Source of the DNA: Mesostigma viride
Lineage: Eukaryota > Streptophyta > Mesostigmatophyceae > Mesostigmatales > Mesostigmataceae
Direction: 5' to 3'
DNA length: 64,000 nucleotides
Assembly (NCBI GenBank): GCA_009746045.1
Contig: RPFO01000103.1
Coordinates: 412,070-476,069, forward strand
Part shown: piece by piece, positions 42,445 through 62,800 of the stretch
Layout: each line of letters begins with the position of its first letter
Numbering within the stretch: the stretch's first letter is position 1
Notes under the pieces: model-generated
Databases searched by the model: none
Told to the model about the DNA's origin: nothing
The model's input: the letters and a program-made list of their open reading frames with translations, nothing else
Made by a program: the position numbers and the translations under genes

Positions 42445-44574
42445 ACAGGTGAAGGAGCACGAGATCAACGGCCACAAACACGAGGAATGGACGCATGTGG
42501 TCGAGCAGCGCGTGTCCGGGCTCGCCCAATCCCTCGCCATCGGCCTAATGCTGGCGCCGGGGCTCATCCAGCTGATCGACGAGGTCCCCCTGGGCGTCCT
42601 CTCGGGCCTATTTTTATACATGGGCTTCGCCTCCTTCCCAGGGAATCAGTTCTACGACCGCGTCATGCTGCTCTTCTCGGACCGCCACCGGCGCCGGCAC
42701 GCGAAGTACGTGGACGTCTGCAAGTACGGCACGATAGTAAAGTTCACGGCGGTCCAGGTGGCGGCCACGGGGGTCATATTCGGGGTCACCAAGACCAAGG
42801 CGGCGATCTCGTTTCCGGTGTTTATCCTGCTGCTGGTCCCGTTGCGGCGGCACCTGCTCCCAAAGGTGTGTGCTGTGGTGGGGCGTTGGGTAGGGCACGG
42901 AACCTCTCGCTCGATAGCCCTACTGCTGGCCCCATTGCGGCGGCACCTGCTCGGGTCCCAAAGGTTTGTGCTGGGGTGGGGCGTTGGGTAGGGCACGGAA
43001 CCTCTCGCTCGATAGCCCTACTGCTCGTCCCGTTGCGGCGGCACCTGCTCGGGTCCCAAAGGTATATTTGTGGTTTTGTGAGGCAAGGTAGTTGCTTATT
43101 TGCCCCACGCTATTCCCCATCGCTGCGCAGTGATTCTCGTGTCGTGACGCTGGCCTCCTTCCATAACCTGTGTCTCATTATCGTATGCGTTCCCTATTTG
43201 TTACCCATTGTATGCGTACCCTATTTATTTCCCATGATTCTTTAGGGTTCCCTATGTGTTCCCCATTTTTCGCATACTTATCTATTTCCCATCATTGTAT
43301 ATATTCCCTATTCATAACCCATTGTATGCGCTCCCTATATATTGCACAGTATATGTGTTCCGTCTCCATATCCCCACCATCCCTCCATTACTACCCCCAT
43401 GGGTGGCCACCCCCATCCATGCAGCTCTTCACACGCAGCGCTGCTCTCGCAGGGGTTCTTGTCAGATCCCGTCAAAACATGTAATGGCCATGATGTTCAT
43501 GTAATGGCCTTTAATCACGCCATGGCCTTACTATTGATCGTGCAATGGCTTTAATGGAATCTCAATCGTGCAATAGCTTTACTACTACTAATACTACTAT
43601 ATTTTTAAGCATGTAATGGCCTTACTATATACTATTAATAATGTGATGGCCTCGCCCTCCCCACCTCTCGTCCTCGCGTTCAGATCTTTTCCCGCCGCGA
43701 CCTGCTGGCGCTGGACGAGGAGTCGTGGGACGAGGAGATCGAGTCCGAGGACCGCGCGCTGGCCGCGCACGCCAATGCGCCGGCCACCGGATCCCTCGAC
43801 GTCACGCCCGCCCTGTCCGGCGACCTGTCCCGGCTGGCGCTGCACCGACCCACGACCTCCCGCAGCGATGCCCATGCCCATGCCCCACCACAAAGTCATC
43901 CCAAGGACAAGAGCGATGCGGATGCCCATGCCCCGCCACACAGTGACTGTACCAAGGACAAGAGCGATGCCGAAGGCAAGGGCAGTTCCCGAGAACGGCA
44001 AGAAGGAGCCCCCAAGTCTGCCAGCGGTAGTAACAGTCGGAGCAACACGGGCGCCAGCAGCAACCTCCGAACTCCGCCCAGTGCCGGCAGCAGCAGTAGT
44101 AGCAGCAGCAGCAGCAGCAGCAGCGCTGGTAGCGGCAACGCTAACAGTCTCCGGGCGCCGGCCAGCGTGATTGGTAGCAGTAACGTCAGTGGCGACAGCC
44201 CCCCTCTGGTATATCCCCCGCTCGCGCACGCTGCGTCCTTGTGCAAGACTTCACTCGCGACACAGAAGGAGTTGTCGCCGCCATCGGCCTCGGCTGCTCA
44301 TGGGAACTCCAACGGCGCTGTCAACCCGGGTAACCAGCCTCGGGCTGGGGGAGCTGCGGAGGGCAGCATTACTACCATAACTGGTGCAGGAGAGCCACCG
44401 AACGATATTCCAGTCTGGCATGCAATTGGCTCCCGTCATGCTGGCTCCCGAACCCAAGTGCCAGGTGGCGGGGCATTCTCCCAGGTGGGCCAACGCCACG
44501 CCCACCACGTTCGCCACGTGTCGGTCCCAGAGTTCATGACGTCGTGGCAGAGCGGCGACATGGCGGCGGATTGA
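38895..44574 (+). CDS. SLC4-family anion (borate/bicarbonate) transporter, 3 exons
   Basis: Exons 38895-40106, 42449-42865 and 43684-44574, all phase 0, giving 839 residues. A short N-terminal cytosolic part (about 70 residues) precedes the HCO3-transporter domain. Hallmarks: RRPWYFWSDWRDGWNPKV, TFGQFLDNKTEGQIG, GGQPLVILGVTGPVAIFN, FPFTNGLIPQAPLH-type motif (IPFTNGLIPQAPLHVRSL), VEQRVSGLAQSLAIG, PLGVLSGLFLYMGFASFPGN and FPVFILLLVPLRRHLLPK. The order of about 12 membrane segments fits plant and fungal BOR proteins better than animal band 3, which has a large N-terminal domain. In plants and fungi these proteins export borate; bicarbonate or other anions are possible here. Residues about 590-839 are a low-complexity Ser/Gly/Asn tail, including an (AGC)n poly-Ser run. 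Introns carry copies of the exon edges. Confidence 0.92.
40225..40345 (+). mobile_element. LINE 3' tail fragment in SLC4 intron 1
   Basis: Matches the 3' UTR of the LINE at 400-530: TAGTTAGG, GCGGCTTCGCTC, CCATCCAGC, ACGTGCTACATGAT, hairpin CTCC-CAAC-GGAG, then a TTAATTTT tail. An extreme 5' truncation. Confidence 0.75.
40383..40510 (+). repeat. two echoes of SLC4 exon 1, 3' edge
   Basis: Copies at 40383-40413 and 40465-40510 of the exon end CCCTCCACGTGCGCTCGCTC with its GGTGGG donor (real 40074-40118). The second includes the upstream CAGGCGCCCC. Confidence 0.85.
40503..40830. repeat. 47-bp minisatellite, about 7 copies
   Basis: The unit begins GGGAGCCCTCGATGCTCTTG and ends ATTGCATGTGT. 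The first unit begins inside the second exon 1 echo (GGTGGGAGCC), so the array appears to have grown from it. Confidence 0.9.
40894..41012 (+). repeat. two further echoes of SLC4 exon 1, 3' edge
   Basis: 40894-40952 copies ACCTGGCAAGCAGGCGC and the GTGCxCTCGCTC edge with GGTGGG. 40975-41012 copies the junction and early intron (AAGGTGGGTGCAT, then GCTGGTA). Confidence 0.7.
41995..42206. repeat. (CCA)n microsatellite
   Basis: About 70 trinucleotide units in SLC4 intron 1. Confidence 0.97.
42216..42328. repeat. 11-bp tandem repeat TTTGCTTACAT
   Basis: About 10 copies with C/T variation, between the CCA and CA arrays. Confidence 0.9.
42387..42443. repeat. (CA)n microsatellite abutting the SLC4 exon 2 acceptor
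   Basis: The dinucleotide array runs to within 5 bp of the acceptor CCACAG at 42443-42448, so it replaces the usual pyrimidine tract. Confidence 0.95.
42920..43061 (+). repeat. two echoes of SLC4 exon 2, 3' edge
   Basis: Near-exact copies at 42920-42963 and 43019-43061 of the exon 2 end (TTGCGGCGGCACCTGCTC), each ending in AAAG|GT. They form a ladder of about 98 bp that includes the intron start (GGGCGTTGGGTAGGGCACGG). Each copy keeps a potential donor. Confidence 0.95.
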
Positions 44575-44624
44575 CCGGCTTGGGCCGATGCAACAGGTAG
44601 GAGTTTCGGCAATCTATCAAAGTA

Positions 44625-45260
44625 GAGTGGCGGCATGGTGGTAGATCAATCACCGGCTTGTGTCGACAATTTATCAAGCCAGAGTGGCGTCTGATGGCGG
44701 CAGACGGACCGAGACGTTGATTGGTTAGGTGGCATTGTTTAGTTTACTATTGGTTTGTTGGACTATGACAGAATGTGGCGTGAAGATTGGAGCGTTTGGC
44801 TGTGTTTCCATGCAGCAACTGCGTGAGTGGTGGTCGACATGGCAGCGCATTTATTGAGGCATATTTATGTTGAGGCATGTGTCGAGTCATGGATGGGATC
44901 CGCGCTCGGCATGCTGTTGCTTCTGCATGCGCACGCCAGGCTGTGGCGGAGCAGCGACATGTGGTGGCGGCGCGATTGATCGATCTACTTCCTAATGCAA
45001 CGCTACTACGCAGTACTTGTAGTAGTAGCAATGCATGCCACCTGGGCGACATGATGGCGGCGGGGTGGAGGCTCCATGGGTCGACGATGCAACAGCAGCT
45101 AGCACTTGGTGTTGGGAACAAGCGCGGCCGGGGTTGACCCGCTCGAGGATCGACACCTGGAGATGCCACCTGCCAGGGGTGAAGTTGCTTCGAGAAACCG
45201 CACGTGTGGTGATGTGGCGGCGGCTTGACCGGCTTTCCAGGCCGATGTTGCAACAGGTAG
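44625..45260 (+). repeat. 3'-flank echoes of the SLC4 last exon
   Basis: Diverged copies of the end of the gene (GGCGACATGGCGGCGGATTG, then ACCGGCTTGGGCCGATGCAA; real 44545-44603) near 44625-44680, 44679-44720, 44941-45000, 45037-45100 and 45201-45260. The last is the best, matching through GCAACAGGTAG. Confidence 0.75.
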
Positions 45261-45950
45261 TAATGTTGCCCAGGAGTCAGAAACAAAGTGTCATATAATA
45301 ATGCGGCTTTCTGGCCCGCGCTGGTTGTCTCTTTGATATATGCGGCAGGCAAACTTGCGGCATGCAAGTAGCTTCTTTGAGAGCAAACATATAGGCTTCA
45401 TACACGTACCTACTAATATTTATTTACTGTACGGTTGCTACTATGTTATAGGTAGCCCTATAACACATTATAATTTAATTTTTTTTTGTGCATGCACTCT
45501 CGTTGGGGAGTCACGAAGCACAATAATAATATATGGAAGGTTATATATGGTGCTTCCCATCCCTATTTATTGCAGTACAGTGAGAAGGGGAGCAGAGACT
45601 CCCGTCTTCCCTCATGCCCAAAGGCTCTGATCGAAGCCACAGTTGCGCTCAACATTGTGCTATACTATAAATTGCGTCTTGAATTCATGTGCGCATGCTG
45701 GGTGTCAAGGAGATTGGAGAAGGAGAGTCCAGGTCGGCTCTGCAGCTACTGTGGGTGCACTCGATAAAACAGCTAGAAGTGTATATGTGCATGCGGGGGT
45801 ATGCAGGCCCGCCGGGGTCTCCTATGCGGATCGAAAAAAAAGGTCGCCCACAAGCTTTAATCCCCAGCTCACGGCCGGCGCTGCAGACCGCAGCGCATGG
45901 GCTTCTGAGGCGCATGCCGCACATAGTTCTCATGTCAGTACGTAAATCAG

Positions 45951-46187
45951 GTGGAGGGCAAGTGCGGCCTGCTCGTCAAGAAGCTCGACGCCATCGCCGC
46001 CCAAACCGAGGCCCTGGCCGCGCAGGTCCCAGATCAAGATTGCGGCGCGCGCAGACGGCCACCATCGCTGCCCGGCCAGCCCACCCGCCCAGCAGATATG
46101 GCAGCCTATCGCAGCACTCCTACGCGGACCTACTGCGGTCACCGGCCACCTCGACCACGCGGATGCCATCGCCACCAAGCTGTCATG
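45951..46187 (+). CDS. possible exon pair or gene fragment, unknown
   Basis: A GC-rich stretch preceded by an acceptor-like ATCAG reads VEGKCGLLVKKLDAIAAQTE (helical, coiled-coil-like), followed by a GCAG|GT boundary. About 25 bp later a second frame reads to VTGHLDHADAIATKLS and a stop. The codon composition resembles real exons here. I recognise no family and find no partner exons, so it may be a fragment or chance. Confidence 0.3.
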
Positions 46188-46851
46188 AACAGGATTGATG
46201 GAAGCCCAATTCCGAGCCTACGCGCGCACGCCACCAATGCCGAGTGGTGCTGCATCGTTTCGAGCAGCAGCCAGGCCGGGGAGACGGTCAAGTCTTGATC
46301 AAGTCTTCAGCGGAGGCAAAAGTCAGGAGCAAGCTCCTGACCCAACTGTCCAGAACTTGTAGGTAAATTAAAACTGCGTGGGCACCGCCTTCCCCACTCA
46401 CGGGACAAGGCGGCACCCCCACCAGTAGGACTGCTTATACCGGCCCTTCGTTCCAGTGAGGACAAGCGGCTGTTCCTCTCGTGCCGCATGCAAGAAGCTG
46501 CATGACCTAGAGCTCCTGGACGCTGGACGACGACCTTACTGGCCCCAGTGGTTTGTGGGTGAACCCTGGATATGCCCCTAAAAGCCCTCAGGCTCCGGGA
46601 GAGGCCTTTATATGTTCTCCTGGGCTATCGGGGGTCAGCATGCAACCAGCCCTCTCACTCGTCATCATGGCCGACCGTACAGTCGCCTTGGATAGTCCGG
46701 ATGACGCGGAGTACGTTGCTATCTGCGACCGCCAGACCTGCATGGGCGAGAGAGTCGCGCCACTTGCCTTCGCGGGTGAAGTATCCGCGTAGAAAAGTAC
46801 CTGATCCAGTACTCCGTGGCATGCCTGCAGTGCATGTTCACGCACTTACTT

Positions 46852-46945
46852 ATCAAGGAGACAACCAGCACAGGCCAGAAATCGGGAGAATCCGGACCAT
46901 GGTAGCTCGAGCTTGCCGTTATCTTGTCCGCGTGTTCGAGTCTTA
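46852..46945 (+). mobile_element. TCAAGGAGAC-family fragment
   Basis: The outermost 94 bp of the family, starting TCAAGGAGACAACCAGCAC and ending where GTGTTCGAGTC diverges from the longer copies. Confidence 0.75.
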
Positions 46946-47784
46946 CTTATACTTACTTGACCGGCCCCACTCAGCAGCAGCAGCGCCGCGACCTGCTAGT
47001 GTGGCCACGTTTAATCATGCATGCGCGGGCACGGAGTAAGGATAGTCCCTCAAGCCCAGCCTGCATCCTCAAGCAGTTGTCTCACATAAGTCCCAGTCGC
47101 GCCGCGTCGGTGCGGGGCGCGCGCAAGTCGGCCAACTTGGGTTCATGCGTGGAGACCAGGGGGCCCTGCCATAGGAGGAGATGTCTACCTGGTTGGCCCC
47201 CGGCAGCTTGATCTAGTTACATGCATGCAGGGTTGTGGGCACCACAGCCAGGACCCTGTACCAGATAGCTGATTGTCCAACGAAGTAGGGCTGCAAATCA
47301 ATATTAATACAGCCCGTTGCCCAAACTCACTGTTAGACTGACACCATGTCATCTTGTGGACCTCATATCAATGCCTGATAAATTCCACAACCCTCGATCC
47401 CATGCACAACTGCCGTCGGTGGTAGGGCTGAGCAATGCTGCGGTCAACACCCATACAATGTTGCTCCGGCTACTCTATTACATTCTATAATATTGCTCTG
47501 GCCCCCAATCCCTCCCGGGGTCAACCCTCGGAAATCGTAGGACGTTGCAAGGAAGACTCTTTGGTTCCCTGATCTGCCAACGTTGGGAGTGATGAACTTC
47601 CATAATCTGTGAAGTCCCAGAGTCCTTGTTGTGCTGCCATCAGGGATGGTATTCTGAAAAGCACTCCAACCTTAGCGGTAGTACTGTGCTCTGGGGCTCC
47701 TTTATGAACCCGCATTCCTAATTAAATAGTAGCATGTTTCGGGCCTGCGATGGTCTCCATGACATCGCGTCCCAGCGCCTACGA

Positions 47785-59252
<11,468 letters not shown>

Positions 59253-59881
59253 CCTAGGTTATGCGCCCGGAATTGAATGCATATAAGCGCGCGTCCATGC
59301 AGCCGCGGCCCGTTACAATCACTGTCTTTACTTGACAGGACAATGCGGCCACGAGCTGTCGCACATCAGTCGGCTATGCCGATTTCACGCCTCCAATAAT
59401 TATAATTTGGCAGGCTGGTTGTCCACGCACAAGGTTGTCAACGCACAAGGTACGCACACATAACGTGAGCGTACGGTATACGCAGCATGCGGTGACGAAC
59501 TAATAATGAAGTGTGGTACGGCCTCCTGAAAACCGATCTCCCGCGCAAAACACCATACGGAATCAAGCCAAGGTCCGACCACGGAGCATAAACAACATGC
59601 TTCCGTCTCTTGTCCGTTCGATCAATCCTAGTATCGATCCCCAACCCGGATGCCATCACGGGACACTCGTCAATCCGCCAAGGTGTCTTCCTCCTCACGG
59701 CCCAAAGGGCGCTCAACAGCTGACCTCCTCAGCAGCTGACCTCATCAAAAAATGCAATGGGCGCACGAGGATAGCGATCGGATATCTGCTCGCACGAGTT
59801 GCAGTTAACCACAAGGATTCCCCAGTCAATTTGCAATTCCCACCCAACAATCCCTCCTTACCTCGGCCACTTACCATAATC
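59253..59881. promoter_or_regulatory. divergent intergenic region, metallo-hydrolase and uricase
   Basis: 629 bp separate the two start codons, so both promoters should be here. No clear motif recognised. The open frame running into uricase from 59513 is a chance extension, because homology begins at the Met at 59882. Confidence 0.5.
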
Positions 59882-62800
59882 ATGGCAGGATATTTGGCGG
59901 AGCACCGACATGGCAAGAGCAAGGTGCGGGTGGGAAGAGTCTGGCGAGAAGATGCGGTGCACCACATTGTCGAATGGAATTGCTTCATCATGCTGGACTC
60001 CAAGGCCGACAAGTCTTTTCTGAGCGATGACTGTTCCAGCGTCATAGCTACGGATACCATGAAGAATACAGTGAGTGGGCAGATTTGGTGACTGTTCGTT
60101 ACCTTCGTTAGATGCACTCAATTCAGTAGGCCGCTGCGAGTTAGGTTAGCAAGTGCACGTGTTGCACTTAATTGGTCCCGGACGGTAATTGCCTCCAAAT
60201 GTCCAACCAAATTTCCGTTTCATCTTATTAAGCAGCATAATGGCATGGAATTCCAATGTATCTTATAGTTTACCCTCCCTTATGGTTTAGCTAATTGTGT
60301 GGAATGTACAAGGTGCCTTGGCTGGGGCTGCGGTTGATAAATAGTGGCCCGCTCGGTCGAGTACTGATTGCGCTGGGTTTAATAACAGCAGCTGGGGTGG
60401 TGGTCTGGTAGACTTTTATAGCGTACACGCGCCTTTCCAGAAGATCACGATGAATCCGTGCGGATCTCGTTTCTGAACGTACGACGCTGACGACAAGACG
60501 CCACTCTGATTAGCATCGCTAAGGCAAACTTATATCTCGATAAATTAAAGCTTTTTATTATAGTCAGTTAGCCACAATTCGTCGATATTCGCCTGGAATG
60601 CATTTTACCGCAGCAAAACTCAAAGTCCCTAGTAATTGAATGAATACTCCATGAGGATACAATGTCCAATTCACCCTACCCTTAGGCTCTTTTGCCCCCG
60701 TGGTGGGTTCCTATCGCCAGGTTTGTGCCGGAAAAAGATCCCTGCCATAAGACTCCTAGCCGTCAACTTTTTCTGCAAGTCCTGGCCTGTTCCCCATGGC
60801 CTCCGTCATCCTATTCCCATGCGCCAATACTGGGCCTTCTCTAGGAGTTGGCTATCTTGCAACACATCACGCACCACCGTTGGATCTGGCAGACGGAAAA
60901 CTGAAGCGAAGATGTCACAAATCTCCCTGTTTCTTATGTCTGCATCGGAGGTTGGATTACGTGGGCCCGTGATCAATAGTTTTTCAATTAATTATCCAAA
61001 ATAATTGATAAAGTAATCTACGTGTGCACTCGTCCCTAGTATCGCAATCGCAAGGCAACCCCTCTGTGGTCGATTTTCGGTCGACTCGAAGTTATTTTTC
61101 AAATATTCGATCAAGTAATCTGCGCGCGCACCGGGCCCCCGGCTCCTGGCCCTGTCAGCTCGTCTCTATTAACGAATGTACTAATACAAATGTTTTGAAT
61201 TCTTTTATAATCCTCTTGATAGCGAATACATGAAGTAACGAATGAAAAAGGGAAGGACATGAATCTTCTGCCTAATCGCTACCCCCTTGTCCCAAAATAA
61301 ACATATTAAATGAATAACGTAAATCTTCTCCCTTTGGCCCGCTCCCTGCGCATGCCCCTGCGCATACCCTGCCAGGTGTACTACGTCGCCCAGAAGCTGG
61401 ACAAGCGCTGTGCGCTGGAGGTGTTTGCGCTGGCTCTGGTCGACCACTTTTTGACCAAATACGACCATGTGCGTGGTGGTGCCATGTTGTGTGGGGATGT
61501 TGAACTAGTGTGTGTTGGGCTGCTAGTCTGACAGGTGCTGCGCGCCTGCGCGCTGGAGGTGTTTGCGCTGACCATAGTAATGCTCACCTCAATGCAATCC
61601 ACGCTCTACCTATAATACACCTCTACCCACCTGCCCTTGCGAAGTTTTGCTTTTGGCTCAGGGTAGTCAAGACCTTTACCCTGATCCAAAGCAAAATGGC
61701 TTCATTCTTCCGATCTGACCCATCATTACCCCGTTGCAGAGAGCTTGTTGTGATGAAGTTTGTTTCCTCATGCTCTCGATTGTCCTTTTTCTCTAGCTGT
61801 TTTCTTCTCAGCGTCGTCATTAACATAGGGGGGTCTATAACATGGGGAGCCAACCTTGGTTTTAGGGGTTGCCATGGAGTTACTTTCTTTGAATTATTTA
61901 CTTTTTGAGCTAATTTGTCGCCCCAGGTGTCACCCCCACAAAGCTTTGCGAAGGCAGCATCGTAGGGGCGGAAGGATGACTCGGCTTCATAGTTAGCTTT
62001 GCAGTATGCCAGTAATCCTTGGGGTGATGTCGGACTGTTCTCCACTGGCCTTCCCTTTCCCTTGTGTTTGGGGTGACGTCGGATCGTTCTCCACTGGCCT
62101 TCCCTTTCCCTTGTGTTTGGGGTGACGTCGGACCGTTCTCCGCTGGCCTCTCCTTTCCTTTGTGTTTGGGGTGACGCCGGACCGTTCTCCGCTGGCCTTC
62201 CCTTTCCCTTGTGCTTGGGATGACGTCGGACCGTTCTCCGCTGACCTCTCCTTTCCTTTGTGTTTGGGGTGACGCCGGACCGTTCTCCGCTGGCCTTTCC
62301 TTTCCCTTGTGTTTGGGGTGACGTCGGACGGTTTTCCGCTGGCCTTTCCTTTCCCTTGTGTTTGGGGTGACATCGGACCGTTCTCCGCTGGCCTTTCCTT
62401 TCCCTTGTGTTTGGGGTGACGTCGGACCGTTCTCCGCTGGCCTTTCCTTTCCCTTGTGTTTGGGGTGACGTCGGACCGTTCTCCGCTGGCCTTTCCTTTC
62501 CTTTGTCCTTGAGTGACGCCTGACAGGTCACCGGCGTGGACGTCGCGGTGGCGGAGAAACGGTGGGAGCGCGCCACTGTTGGGGGCCAACCGCATGACCA
62601 CGGTGGGTGGGAGGTAAAGAAGAAGGGGTGGGAGCGCGCCACCGTTTGGGGCCAATTTCACGACCACGGTCGGTGGGGGGTTGTCTAATGGTGAGCCGCG
62701 TGTGGTTTGGTGGGTCGGGGCGTGGGATATGCCCTTGTAGGTGGAAAAGATGACCCTGACTTTTGGGTGGGAGGGGGAGTGGATATTGATGGTTTGGCTG

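Larger units (their letters stand above)
45261..47784. other. 2.5-kb spacer between the convergent SLC4 and metallo-hydrolase genes
   Basis: Contains a TCAAAGAGAC-type terminus (45308-45335), an A/T-tail repeat (45450-45520), one possible coding fragment (45951-46187) and a TCAAGGAGAC-family fragment (46852-46945). Otherwise nothing recognised. Confidence 0.5.

Noticed and set aside
41929-43245. A 438-codon plus-strand open frame
   Set aside because: It starts in the (CCA)n array and runs through SLC4 exon 2 in the wrong frame. The conserved VEQRVSGLAQ frame is a different one.
59513-59881. N-terminal extension of uricase (open frame from 59513)
   Set aside because: The frame is open by chance. 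Uricase similarity starts at the Met at 59882 and the extension has no targeting-signal character.
61623-62642. A 339-codon minus-strand open frame with KGKERPAENG-type repeats
   Set aside because: The 49-bp minisatellite is open in all three minus frames and shifts frame every unit. The frame lies over uricase intron 2 and exon 3, and no family is recognisable.
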